A stretch of DNA of 64,000 nt, from assembly GCF_012103215.1 (NCBI RefSeq), contig NZ_JAAVNE010000030.1, forward strand, positions 1 to 64,000, read 5' to 3'. A program made the position numbers and the translations under genes. This document shows positions 7,687 to 16,400 of the stretch, piece after piece. Within the stretch, counting starts at the first letter, position 1. Each line of letters opens with the position of its first letter. This DNA is from Falsiroseomonas selenitidurans (GTDB lineage Bacteria; Pseudomonadota; Alphaproteobacteria; Acetobacterales; Acetobacteraceae). The notes beneath the pieces were generated by a model, which made no database searches, had not been told where the DNA came from, and saw only the letters and a program-made list of their open reading frames with translations.

Positions 7687-8649
7687 ATGAATCGCAGGAC
7701 CATTCTGGCCGCCGCCGCCATTGCCGCCTTGGCGCGGCCGGCCCTGGCGCAAGGCCGCGCCGTGCGGCTGGTGGTGCCGGCCCCGCCGGGCGGCGCCATC
7801 GACGTGCTCGGCCGGCTCTACGCGCAGAAGCTGACGGCGGCGGGCGGCCCGGCCTGGCTGGTGGAAAACCGCGCCGGCGGCAACAACACCATCGGCGCGG
7901 CGGAGGTGGCGCGCAGCGCGCCGGATGGCAACACCTTCCTGGTCAATGCCGACATCCACCTGATGGGCAAGCGCGTGGTGCCCGGCCTGACCTACGACCC
8001 GGTGGCAGATTTCACCCCGATCGCCCGGCTGGCCACCGCGCCGCTGGTCATCGTCGGCCACCCCACCGCCAGCGGCGCCGGCAGCCTGGCGGAGCTCGCG
8101 GCGAAGATGAAGGCGGCGCCGCGGGACTACACGATTTCCACCTCCGGCGCCGGGTCCATGGCGCATCTGGCGGCGGAAGGGCTGAAGCGCCGCGTCGGCG
8201 CGGATGAGGCGGTTGTGGCGCATTACCGCGGCACCGCGCCGGCCATCAACGACGTGGTCGCGGGCAATGTCTCGCTGATGGTGGCACCGCTGCTCTCGGC
8301 GCAGCCGCTGGTGCAGGCGGGCCGGCTGCGCGCCTTCGCCGTCGTCTCCCCCACCCGCAGCGCCGCCATGCCGGACGTGCCGAGCGTGGAGGAGGCCGGG
8401 CTGCCCGGGCTGCATTTCCTGCTTTGGTACGCCGTCTGGGCGCCGCGCGGCTTTGCCGGCGGGCCGGCGGCCGCGCTGGCGCAGGCGCTGAACGCCGCCG
8501 GCCGGACGCCGGAGATCACCCAGCGCCTGACCGCGATGGGCGCCGAGGCGCATACCACCGACACGCCGGCCAGCTTCGCCGCCTTCATCGCGGAAGAGGA
8601 CCGGAAGAACGCCCGCATCGCGGAACAGGCCGGAATCAAGCCTGAATGA
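7687..8649 (+). CDS. Bug/TctC-type substrate-binding protein
   Basis: 320-residue periplasmic binding protein of the tripartite tricarboxylate transporter family. It has a signal peptide (MNRRTILAAAAIAALARPALAQ) and the signatures RLVVPAPPGGAIDVLGRLYA, VENRAGGNNTIGAAEVARSA, PDGNTFLV and YDPVADFTPIARLA. No TctA/TctB membrane genes are nearby, which is common for these orphans. It overlaps the start of the downstream monooxygenase by four bases, so its ligand is probably the aromatic acid that enzyme uses (inference). Confidence 0.9.
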   Translation: MNRRTILAAAAIAALARPALAQGRAVRLVVPAPPGGAIDVLGRLYAQKLTAAGGPAWLVENRAGGNNTIGAAEVARSAPDGNTFLVNADIHLMGKRVVPGLTYDPVADFTPIARLATAPLVIVGHPTASGAGSLAELAAKMKAAPRDYTISTSGAGSMAHLAAEGLKRRVGADEAVVAHYRGTAPAINDVVAGNVSLMVAPLLSAQPLVQAGRLRAFAVVSPTRSAAMPDVPSVEEAGLPGLHFLLWYAVWAPRGFAGGPAAALAQALNAAGRTPEITQRLTAMGAEAHTTDTPASFAAFIAEEDRKNARIAEQAGIKPE

Positions 8650-9830
8650 GCCTGCCGATCCTGGTCGCCGGCGGCGGCATCGGCGGGCTGGCGGCCGCGC
8701 TGGGCCTGGCGCGGCAGGGCTTTGCCGTGACGGTGCTGGAGAAGGCGGCCGCGATGGGGGAGGTGGGGGCCGGCATCCAGCTTGGCCCCAACGCCTTCCA
8801 CGCCTTCGACTGGCTCGGCATCGGTGAGACCGCGCGCGCCATGGCCATCCATATCGACCGGCTGCGGCTGATGGATGCGATGACCGCGGCGGAAATCTGC
8901 CACATCGACCTGGGCGAGGCGTTCCGGGCGCGCTTCGGCGCGCCCTATGCCGTGATCCACCGCGGCGACCTGCATGGCGTTTTTTTGCAAGGCTGCCGCG
9001 GCAGCGATCGCATCACGCTGCGCACCTCGGCGGAGGTGGTTGGGTATGAGCAGGATGCGTCCGGCGTCATCGCCACCCTGGCCACCGGGGAAAAACTGCG
9101 CGGACGGGCGCTGATCGGCGCCGACGGGCTGTGGTCCAAGGTGCGCCGGCAATTGGTCGGCGACGGACCGCCGCGCGTCTCCGGCCACACCACCTATCGC
9201 AGCGTGATCCCGACGGAACGGATGCCGGAAACGCTGCGCTGGAACGCCGCCACGCTGTGGGCCGGGCCGAAATGCCACATCGTCCACTACCCGCTGCAGG
9301 GCTGGAAGGCGTTCAACCTGGTCGTCACCTGCCACAACGACGCGGCGGCGCCCGTCGCCGGCAAGCCGGTGCCGGCCGAGGAGGTGCTGGCCGGCTTCGG
9401 CCATGTGCATCCGCTCGCGCGTTCCATCATCCACCAGGGCAGCGACTGGAAGCTGTGGGTGCTGTGCGACCGCGACCCGGTGGAGAATTGGGTGGAGGAC
9501 CGCGTGGCGCTGCTGGGCGATGCCGCGCACCCGACGCTGCAATACCTGGCGCAGGGTGCCTGCATGGCGATGGAGGATGCCGTCTGCCTGGCGCAGACCC
9601 TGGCGGCGCATCAGGGAGAGGTCGCGCCGGCGCTGGCCGCCTACCAGGCGGCGCGCCTCCTGCGCACGGCCAGGGTGCAGTTGCAGTCCCGCGCGGTGGG
9701 CGATCATGTCTACCACCCCGCCGGCGCCCATGCGGCGCTGCGCAACAGCATCATGGCCGCGAAGACGCAGGCCGAATGGCAGGACACGCTGGCCTGGCTC
9801 TATGCCGGCCCGAAGGAGACGACGAGATGA
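8646..9830 (+). CDS. FAD monooxygenase, 3-hydroxybenzoate 6-hydroxylase-like
   Basis: 394-residue group A flavoprotein hydroxylase. FAD motifs are the N-terminal GGGIGGLAAALGLA, the central GADGLWSKVRR and the C-terminal LLGDAAHPTLQYLAQG with ACMAMEDAV. The stretches GHTTYRSVIPTERMPE, RWNAATLWAGPKCHIVHYPL and FNLVVTCHND closely resemble 3-hydroxybenzoate 6-monooxygenases, which make gentisate with NADH and O2; salicylate hydroxylase is the alternative. Overlaps both neighbours by four bases. No gentisate dioxygenase gene is in the window. Confidence 0.85.
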   Translation: MSLPILVAGGGIGGLAAALGLARQGFAVTVLEKAAAMGEVGAGIQLGPNAFHAFDWLGIGETARAMAIHIDRLRLMDAMTAAEICHIDLGEAFRARFGAPYAVIHRGDLHGVFLQGCRGSDRITLRTSAEVVGYEQDASGVIATLATGEKLRGRALIGADGLWSKVRRQLVGDGPPRVSGHTTYRSVIPTERMPETLRWNAATLWAGPKCHIVHYPLQGWKAFNLVVTCHNDAAAPVAGKPVPAEEVLAGFGHVHPLARSIIHQGSDWKLWVLCDRDPVENWVEDRVALLGDAAHPTLQYLAQGACMAMEDAVCLAQTLAAHQGEVAPALAAYQAARLLRTARVQLQSRAVGDHVYHPAGAHAALRNSIMAAKTQAEWQDTLAWLYAGPKETTR

Positions 9831-10549
9831 GCGACGCCGTGGCGCATGCGATCCGCGAGCTGGTGCTGGCCAACCGCATCCTGGCGCGGGAGGAGGTGAT
9901 CGACGATTTCGGCCACATCTCGCTCCGCCACCCGGAACGCCCGGACCGCTACTTCCTCTCCCGCAGCCGCAGCCCCGTGGCGGTGACCGCCGACGACATC
10001 ATGGAGTTCGAGCTGGACGGCACGCCCGTGGCGCAGAACGGCAGGCGGATGTATTCCGAACGCGCGCTGCACTCCGCCATCCTGATGGCGCGGCCGGAGG
10101 TGATGTCCGTGGTGCATCACCACGCGCGCAGCGTCATCCCCTTCACCGTGGTGCGCAGCCTGGTGCTGAAGCCGATCTTCCACATGGGCAGCGTCATGGG
10201 GTCCGAGGTGCCGCTGTGGGACAGCCAGCCGGAATTCGGCGACACCAACATGCTGATCGACGACCTGCCGCGCGGCCATTCCCTGGCCCGCGCGCTGGGG
10301 CCGAACCGCAGCGTGATGCTGCGCGGCCATGGCGCCTGCAATGTCGGCGTGACCCTGCGCGCCGCCGTCTTCACCGCCGTCTACATGAAGCACAATGCGG
10401 AGATGGTGCTGGCCAGCATCCCGCACGGCACGCCGGAATACCTGACGCCGGGCGAGGTGGAGAAGACCGCGACCATGCTGCTGTCCGACATGCCGCTGGC
10501 CCGCGCCTGGGACTACTGGATCACCCGCGCCGGCTATGGCGGCGTCTGA
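9827..10549 (+). CDS. Class II aldolase/adducin family protein
   Basis: 240-residue protein of the FucA/AraD fold. The early motif FGHISLRHPERPDRYFLSRS is followed by the metal-binding pair HHHARS (about residues 97-102) and, later, RGHGACNVG, with the third metal ligand in GHG. Family members cleave or decarboxylate small hydroxy acids or sugar acids with a divalent metal. The substrate here is unknown; co-transcription with the aromatic hydroxylase hints at an aromatic-acid decarboxylation or downstream aldol step. ATG overlaps the previous stop (ATGA). Confidence 0.85.
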   Translation: MSDAVAHAIRELVLANRILAREEVIDDFGHISLRHPERPDRYFLSRSRSPVAVTADDIMEFELDGTPVAQNGRRMYSERALHSAILMARPEVMSVVHHHARSVIPFTVVRSLVLKPIFHMGSVMGSEVPLWDSQPEFGDTNMLIDDLPRGHSLARALGPNRSVMLRGHGACNVGVTLRAAVFTAVYMKHNAEMVLASIPHGTPEYLTPGEVEKTATMLLSDMPLARAWDYWITRAGYGGV

Positions 10550-10552
10550 CGT

Positions 10553-11131
10553 TCAGCCCGGCTGCGGCGCGAACCAGCTCTCGAAGCGGGCGAAGGTGGC
10601 CTCCGCCCCGGCGATCATCGCCGCCAGCCGCCCCGCTTCGGCGCCGCAGGCCTCGATGGCGGTGCAGCATTCGCGCCACATGGCGCCGTGCCGCGCGCCA
10701 TAGCCCCGCAGGAAGCTGCGCCCCGCCTCCCCCGGCAGCACGCCATCCAGCGCCCGCGCCAGTTGCTGGCCGCCAAGCGTGGAGCCTTCCGTCACATACA
10801 GGCAGCCCATGGCGAAGCCGGCATCCGCCGCCGGCGGCAGGGCCGCCACCGGGGCCAGCGGCGCCGCCCCCAGCGCCACCAGATCCGCCACCAGCAGCGG
10901 CGATCGCCGGCGTTCCTCCACCGCGATGCCGAAGGGCGCCAGCGAGGGCGCGGCGGCCAGCGCCGCCTCCACGCCCAGGTGGAAGCCCAGCAGCCGACGC
11001 AGCAGCGTCACATATTCCGCGGCACCGATGCGCCCGGCGGCCAGGCGCGCGAAGACCGGCACCTGGTGCAGCCGTTCATGCACCGCACCGGTCGCGTGCC
11101 GCAGGGCCAGCCGTGCGGCGTCTCCGGGCAT
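10553..11131 (-). CDS. bphO: Biliverdin-producing heme oxygenase (BphO type)
   Basis: 192-residue heme oxygenase. The N-terminal helix carries the proximal His region (LRHATGAVHERLHQVPVF) and the distal region reads MGCLYVTEGSTLGGQ, matching the family. It opens heme to biliverdin, the chromophore of the phytochrome encoded 3 bases upstream; such pairing is well established for bphO-bphP operons. The C-terminus ends in FARFESWFAPQPG. Last gene of the minus-strand ppsR-bphP-bphO unit. Confidence 0.93.
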   Translation of the reverse strand: MPGDAARLALRHATGAVHERLHQVPVFARLAAGRIGAAEYVTLLRRLLGFHLGVEAALAAAPSLAPFGIAVEERRRSPLLVADLVALGAAPLAPVAALPPAADAGFAMGCLYVTEGSTLGGQQLARALDGVLPGEAGRSFLRGYGARHGAMWRECCTAIEACGAEAGRLAAMIAGAEATFARFESWFAPQPG

Positions 11132-11134
11132 CTT

Positions 11135-13360
11135 CTAATCCTCCGCCTCGGGCGGCGGCTCTTCGCTGGCGTGGCGGATCAGCGTCTCCAGCACCGCGGC
11201 GGTGCGGGCGACGGAGGCGCGGACCGACTCCAGCAGGTCCGGCATCCGGGCCACATCGACGCCATCGGCGATCTCCAGCGCCGCGAGCTGCGCATTCTCC
11301 ACCACCGAGGCCAGGATTGCCTGGAAGGTGAGGTCCGCCTGGCGGTCGAGCCGCCCGGCGCGCTGCCGGCTGCCTTCCTCGATGCCCGCCTGGAAGCGCC
11401 GCCGCGCCGCCTCGGCCGCCTTGCGCTCCGCCAGGTCGTTGAACAGGAAGACGAAGCCCAGCACCCGGTCGGGCGCGGAAAACACCGGGTCGGCGCGCAC
11501 CAGCACCGGCCTGCCGCCGCCCTGGCCATCGGCCAGCCGCACTTCCCCGCGCCAGGAGCGGCCATTGTCCAGCACGTCGCGCAGCCGGCGGCCGACATCG
11601 GCGGGGTCGGCGAAATAGGGCAGCAGGTGGTCGATGCGCCGCGGCGCGGCGCCGCGCAGCCCGGGCATCAGCCGGTCGAAGGCCTCGTTGCGCAGGTCGA
11701 TATTGCCGGCCGGGTCGCAGATCACCACCGGTTGGGCCGAAAGCCCCACCTGCCGGCGCACCTGCGCCAGCTGGTCCTCCGCGATCAGCATCCGCACGGA
11801 GCGGAACTGCAGCACCACGTCGGTGACGGTGTCGCCGACCAGCCGGGCGGTGGCCAGATCCTTGGGCGACCATGGCTCTGACCGCCCCTCCACCACCTGG
11901 TTCCACTTGGCGAAGGACCGCCGGGGCGAGAGGTCGCGCGGGTCGTCGCCGACCAGCACCGGCTTGGTCGGGTCCCCGCCCCAGGTGACGGTGGAGACCT
12001 GTTCCGGCCGGAACCACACCAGGTATTCGCCGGGCGCGGTGGAGATCGGCGCCGCCAGCACCCCGGCGGCCACCCGGGTCAGCGGCCCCAGATGCGGCGC
12101 CTCCGCCACCAGGGACGCGGTGGCGATCACCGGGGCATGGGTGGTGGGGCCGCGGGCGCGGCTGTCCAGCCACTTGCCGATCTCGCGCAGCCCGGCGGTT
12201 CCCGGCACCTCCCCGGCGGTCTGCGTCTGGCCCTCGAACAGCAGGGCGGCGCCGCTGGCGCCCATCGGCAACAGCAGGGTCTGCGGGTTGTCGAACAGCG
12301 CGGTGCGCCAGTCCCCGTCGCGGGTGATCGCCTCGATCATCCGCTGTTCCAGGCGGCGCACGGCCAGTTCCGCCTGCGACTGCACGAAGGATTCCAGCGC
12401 GGCGATGCGCGTGCCCACGGCTTCCGCCAGCAATTCGGTCACCGCGCGCACCGCGAAGGGGGTGCGGCGCGGGGTCTGGTGGTGGCAGGAGACCAGGCCC
12501 CAGAGCCGCCCGCCCACCAGGATGGAGGCCACCAGCGTGGCGCCGACGCCCATGTTCTTCAGGTACTGGACATGCATCGGCGAACTGCTGCGCAGGGCGC
12601 ACAGCGACATGTCGAGGTCCTGGCCGGTCAGCGGCGACAGCCGCGGCTCCAGCGGCACCGGCGCGTAGTGCACATCGGTCAGCACGCGCACGCGGTTGCG
12701 GATGTACAGCCGGCGCGCGATTTCCGGGATGTCGGAAGCCGGGTAGCGGTTGCCGAGATAGGGTTCCAGCCCCGGCTCGTGTTCCTCGGCGAAGACCTCG
12801 CCATGCCCGTCATCGTCGAAGCGGTAGACCATGACGCGGTCGTAGCCGGTCAGCTTGCGGAAGATCCGCGCCACTTCCTCGCAAAGCGGGCGCAGCGCGT
12901 AGCTGCCCAGGATGGCCTGCAGGGCGGGCTCGATGCGCGAGGCCGGCGGGTCCACCAGCGCCGCGCGCTCCAGCTCCAGCACCAGCCCGCCGGCCTGCCC
13001 GCCGATTCCGGCGGGGCGGTGGATCTGCGCATCCAGCTTCACGCCGCCGGCGCCGGCCGGGATGCGGGCAGCGGCCGGCACCTCATCCAGCGGGTCGGCC
13101 AGCAGCGGCATCACGGCGCGGGCGATGGCGGGCGCGAACTCCGCCAGCGGGCGGCCGAGCGGCGAGGCATCCAGGCCGAGGAAGGCGCGCGCATTGGCGC
13201 TGGCCTGCAGCACCACCAGATCCGGCTCGCGCAGCGCCAGCAGCGCGCCATGCGGCTGGATCGAGGCGGCGAGGTGGATCTGCTCGCGCTCGCAATTCGA
13301 TAGATCGGCGTTGCCGAAGGCTGGGGATCCGGCGGCGGTGCCGGGCAGGTCCATGGTCAC
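11135..13360 (-). CDS. bphP: BphP1-type bacteriophytochrome without kinase domain
   Basis: 741-residue red/far-red photoreceptor. Biliverdin Cys is Cys23 in LSNCEREQIHLAASIQPHG. A PAS domain (about 25-130) is followed by GAF (about 150-320) with YPASDIPEIARRLY, LRSSSPMHVQYLKNMGV and LVSCHH, then PHY (about 340-510) with tongue motif SPRRSF. A PAS/S2 domain follows (about 530-640). The C-terminus is a helical pair (FQAILASVVENAQLAALEIA, DGVDVARMPDLLESVR) instead of HisKA/HATPase. This is the layout of R. palustris BphP1, which binds PpsR2 directly. ATG overlaps the ppsR stop by 4 bases, supporting partnership. Confidence 0.95.
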   Translation of the reverse strand: MTMDLPGTAAGSPAFGNADLSNCEREQIHLAASIQPHGALLALREPDLVVLQASANARAFLGLDASPLGRPLAEFAPAIARAVMPLLADPLDEVPAAARIPAGAGGVKLDAQIHRPAGIGGQAGGLVLELERAALVDPPASRIEPALQAILGSYALRPLCEEVARIFRKLTGYDRVMVYRFDDDGHGEVFAEEHEPGLEPYLGNRYPASDIPEIARRLYIRNRVRVLTDVHYAPVPLEPRLSPLTGQDLDMSLCALRSSSPMHVQYLKNMGVGATLVASILVGGRLWGLVSCHHQTPRRTPFAVRAVTELLAEAVGTRIAALESFVQSQAELAVRRLEQRMIEAITRDGDWRTALFDNPQTLLLPMGASGAALLFEGQTQTAGEVPGTAGLREIGKWLDSRARGPTTHAPVIATASLVAEAPHLGPLTRVAAGVLAAPISTAPGEYLVWFRPEQVSTVTWGGDPTKPVLVGDDPRDLSPRRSFAKWNQVVEGRSEPWSPKDLATARLVGDTVTDVVLQFRSVRMLIAEDQLAQVRRQVGLSAQPVVICDPAGNIDLRNEAFDRLMPGLRGAAPRRIDHLLPYFADPADVGRRLRDVLDNGRSWRGEVRLADGQGGGRPVLVRADPVFSAPDRVLGFVFLFNDLAERKAAEAARRRFQAGIEEGSRQRAGRLDRQADLTFQAILASVVENAQLAALEIADGVDVARMPDLLESVRASVARTAAVLETLIRHASEEPPPEAED

Positions 13361-14703
13361 CGCGCCCCGTCTCCGCTGGCCTCGCGGTCTTCGCCGAGGT
13401 CGTAGCGTTCGAGCTTGGCGTAGAGGCTCTGCCGGCTGAGGCCGAGCGCATCCGCCGCGGCCGTCCGGTTGCCATTGGCCAGGCGCAGCGCCTGCTCGAT
13501 GCAGGCGCGCTCCACCAGGGCCGCGGTGTTGCGCACCATGGTGGGCAGCGGCACCCGGCCGACATCATTGGCCAGCATGCCGAGCGCGGTGCGCAGCGCC
13601 GCCGCCTCGCCCGAAGCCAGCACGCGGCGGCCGACATCGCGGATGATCAGGCCGATCATGCGGCTGCCGCCCTGGGTGACGGCGCAGCCGGAGATCTCCA
13701 CCTCCGTCTCCGAGCCGAGATTGCCGGTGAGCTGGGTGGTGAACAGGCGCACCTCGCCGTGCTGCCCCACCGTGTCCATCAGCACGGCGGAATCCATGCC
13801 GGGCTGGGCCAGCCAGCGGTCCAGCTTCTCCCCCAGGATGGAGGCTTCCGTGCCCGCCTGGGCGAGGTCGAGGAAGGCGCGGTTGGCGCGGCGCACCAGG
13901 CCATCGGCGTCGATCGCCACGAAGCCGTCCGGCATCTCCTCCAGCAGCGCATCGCCGCGCGGCGGCGCAGCGCGGGAGGGGGTGGCCGTGGCGGCGGGGC
14001 TGAGCTGGATCAGGAACACCGGGCCCGGCGTGCGCGCCATCAGGGAGGCGCGCAGCAGCCAGGGCGTCGCATCGGCGCCCAGATGCACCATGATGCCCGG
14101 CGCGCGGCCCTGTTCGCGGGCCCGCATCAGCACGTCCCGCAGCGCGGCGCGGTCGCGCGGCGCCACCTCGTCCGAGAAGTTCCAGCCCGGCGCCATGCCC
14201 AACTCGCGGATCGCGGCCGGATTGGCCTCGACGATCCGCAGGGTGGAGGCGGCGATGACCAGCACGGCCTCGCTGGATGCGTCGAAGAGCAGGCGGGACC
14301 GGGTCTCGATCTCCCGCAGCTTCCAGTAATCCTGCTCCCGCGCCTGCTGGGCGGCGACCAGGCGCGATTGCAGCTCCGCCACCGCCTGCAGGTTCTTGCC
14401 GACGGCGATCAGCCCGGCCTGCCCGCCGAGGCGGACGGTGGTGTATTCGATCGGCAGTTCGAGGCCGGAGGGGAAGCGCTGGGTGACCTGGAGATAGGCG
14501 GAGACGCCGCTGGCGCGCGCATCCTCCACCATGCGGCGGACCTGCAGCCCGGCAATCTCGCCCACGGTTTCCATCCAGGGCCGGCCGAGCCATTCCTGCA
14601 CCCGTTCGGACGGGATGGCGTCCGACAGGCTGGCGTTTCGGATCACCCCTTCCCAGTCCAGGCTGAGGGTGATGTCAGGCTGGATCACGGCGACGCGGGT
14701 CAT
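13357..14703 (-). CDS. ppsR: PpsR/CrtJ photosystem repressor
   Basis: 448-residue transcription regulator. The N-terminal PAS-like part has the PpsR hallmark EWLGRPWMETVGEIAGLQVR. Two more PAS domains follow (LLFDASSEAVLVIAA; EEMPDGFVAIDADGLVRRAN) with a Q-helix between the first two (SRLVAAQQAREQDYWKLREI). A Fis-type helix-turn-helix closes it (NRTAAADALGLSRQSLYAKL) next to a cysteine (ERACIEQAL) at the position of the redox Cys in PpsR/CrtJ. PpsR represses carotenoid, bch and puc genes at TGT-N12-ACA. Start taken at 14703; 14731 or 14784 are also in frame. Confidence 0.93.
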   Translation of the reverse strand: MTRVAVIQPDITLSLDWEGVIRNASLSDAIPSERVQEWLGRPWMETVGEIAGLQVRRMVEDARASGVSAYLQVTQRFPSGLELPIEYTTVRLGGQAGLIAVGKNLQAVAELQSRLVAAQQAREQDYWKLREIETRSRLLFDASSEAVLVIAASTLRIVEANPAAIRELGMAPGWNFSDEVAPRDRAALRDVLMRAREQGRAPGIMVHLGADATPWLLRASLMARTPGPVFLIQLSPAATATPSRAAPPRGDALLEEMPDGFVAIDADGLVRRANRAFLDLAQAGTEASILGEKLDRWLAQPGMDSAVLMDTVGQHGEVRLFTTQLTGNLGSETEVEISGCAVTQGGSRMIGLIIRDVGRRVLASGEAAALRTALGMLANDVGRVPLPTMVRNTAALVERACIEQALRLANGNRTAAADALGLSRQSLYAKLERYDLGEDREASGDGAR

Positions 14704-14890
14704 GCAAGGATCCGATTGATCTGCCAGGCTCATGACGCAAGCGAGGGAACCTGGCCCCACCGGCGCGCAGCATGGCGCCGACACGGTATTCCATCTGTGG
14801 GGATTTGCCAGTGCGCCGTCAATGCAAGATGACGCTGCGCAGCAGGATTTTCACGAATAGCCAGCGTTAATTGTCGCTAGTCCCTGGCGG

Positions 14891-14908
14891 TGTCCAGGGT
14901 GCTTGACA
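14891..14908 (+). promoter_or_regulatory. PpsR operator overlapping crtD -35
   Basis: The sequence TGTC-N10-GACA at 14891-14908 is a perfect TGT-N12-ACA PpsR/CrtJ palindrome. Its right half forms TTGACA (14903-14908), an ideal sigma70 -35, so bound PpsR would block polymerase. A spacing of 17 places the -10 near 14926-14931 (poor match) and the start site within a few bases of the crtD ATG at 14940. It lies between the ppsR operon and crtD and could serve both directions. Confidence 0.75.
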
Positions 14909-14939
14909 GGTTGGGGTCGCCCCCCGCCCAATCCGGCCC

Positions 14940-16400
14940 ATGCCCAGCGAGCCCCGCATCGTCATCGTCGGCGCCGGAATCGGCGGCCTGGCCGCCGCCA
15001 TCCACCTGGCCGCCGCCGGCCGCCCCGTGCTGGTGCTGGAACGCGCGGCGGTGCCGGGCGGCAAGGTGGCGACGGCGGCGGTGGGCGGCGTGGCGGTGGA
15101 TACCGGCCCCGCCGTGCTCGCCCTGCGCCCGGTCTTCGAGGCGCTGTTCGAGGCCGGGGGCGGCAGCCTGGCAGCGGAACTGGCGCTGGACCCGCTGCCG
15201 GTGCTCGGCCGGCACCTGTGGCCGGATGGCCGAAGGCTGGATCTGATGGCCGACCCGGCGGCGGCGGAAGAGGCCATCGGTGACTTCGCCGGCCCGTCGG
15301 CGGCGCGCGGCTTCCGGGATTTTGTGGCCCGCGCGGCCCGGGTGTACCGGGCGCTGGAAGGCCCATTCCTGACCGTGCAGCGGCCGGGGATGCTGGCGCT
15401 GGGGGCCCGGGTGGGGCCGGCGCTGCGCGGCACCTCCCCCTTCGGCACCATGTGGGACGCGCTGGGCGAGCATTTCGCCGACCCCCGCCTGCGCCAGGTG
15501 TTCGGCCGCATGGCCGCCTATGTCGGCTCCTCCCCCCTGCAGGCGCCGGCCACGCTGCTGCTGGTCGCGCATGTGGAGATGTCCGGCCTGCAGGTGGTGC
15601 GCGGCGGCATGGTCCGGCTGGCGCAGGCGCTGGCAGCGCGGGCCGCGGCCTGCGGGGCGGACATCCGCTACGGCGCGCCGGTGGCGGAACTGCTGGTCCG
15701 CGGCGGCCGCATCGCCGGGTTGCGCCTGGCGGATGGGCAGGCGGTGGCGGCCGAGCAGGTGGTGCTGAACGCCGACCCGGCCGGCCTGCCCGCCGGCGCC
15801 TTCGGCCGCGCCGCGGCGGCGGCGGTGCCGGCGCTGCCGGCCTCCCGCCGGTCCTTCTCCGCCTTCGGCTGGGCCATGGCCGGGCGGGCCGAGGGGCCGG
15901 ACCTGCCGCGCCAGGCGGTGTTCCACCCCGCCGATGCCGCCGCCGAATACGCCGCCCTGGCCCGCGGGCGGATGCCGGCGGTGCCCACCGTCACCTTGTG
16001 GGCGCAAGGACGCCTGGCACCCGCCGCGCCGCCCGAGGGGGCGGAGCCGCTGCTGGCCCTGGTCGCCGCCCCGGCGCGGGGCGACACCCAGAAGCTGGAC
16101 CCGGCGCCGCCGCGGGCGGCGATGCAGGCGGCGCTGGCCGGGGCCGGCGTGACACTGCGGGCGGCGGCGGAAGTGGTGGCGACGCCGCAGGACCATGCCG
16201 CCCGGGCGCCCGGCACGGGCGGGGCGCTCTACGGGGCGGCGGTGCAGGGGTGGCAATCCATCTTCCACCGCCCGGCCGCGCGCACCGCCCTGCCCGGCCT
16301 GTTCCTGGCCGGCGGTGCCACGCATCCCGGCGCGGGCATCGCCATGGCGGCGCTGTCCGGCAGGCTGGCCGCCGCGGCGGTGATGGGAGAGAAGCCATGA
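14940..16400 (+). CDS. crtD: Carotenoid 3,4-desaturase CrtD
   Basis: 486-residue phytoene-desaturase-family flavoprotein. The N-terminal FAD site is VIVGAGIGGLAAAIHLAAAG, then GGKVAT and VDTGPAVL. The C-terminal LPGLFLAGGATHPGAGIAMA is the family signature. Together with the downstream crtC this identifies methoxyneurosporene/1-hydroxycarotenoid 3,4-desaturase of the spheroidene/spirilloxanthin pathway rather than CrtI. There is no Shine-Dalgarno sequence before the ATG, and the predicted promoter start is almost at the ATG, so the mRNA may be leaderless. crtC overlaps by four bases. Confidence 0.92.
   Translation: MPSEPRIVIVGAGIGGLAAAIHLAAAGRPVLVLERAAVPGGKVATAAVGGVAVDTGPAVLALRPVFEALFEAGGGSLAAELALDPLPVLGRHLWPDGRRLDLMADPAAAEEAIGDFAGPSAARGFRDFVARAARVYRALEGPFLTVQRPGMLALGARVGPALRGTSPFGTMWDALGEHFADPRLRQVFGRMAAYVGSSPLQAPATLLLVAHVEMSGLQVVRGGMVRLAQALAARAAACGADIRYGAPVAELLVRGGRIAGLRLADGQAVAAEQVVLNADPAGLPAGAFGRAAAAAVPALPASRRSFSAFGWAMAGRAEGPDLPRQAVFHPADAAAEYAALARGRMPAVPTVTLWAQGRLAPAAPPEGAEPLLALVAAPARGDTQKLDPAPPRAAMQAALAGAGVTLRAAAEVVATPQDHAARAPGTGGALYGAAVQGWQSIFHRPAARTALPGLFLAGGATHPGAGIAMAALSGRLAAAAVMGEKP

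Noticed and set aside
14760..14890. Second PpsR operator
   Set aside because: Several TGT triplets occur, but none has ACA at the right distance.
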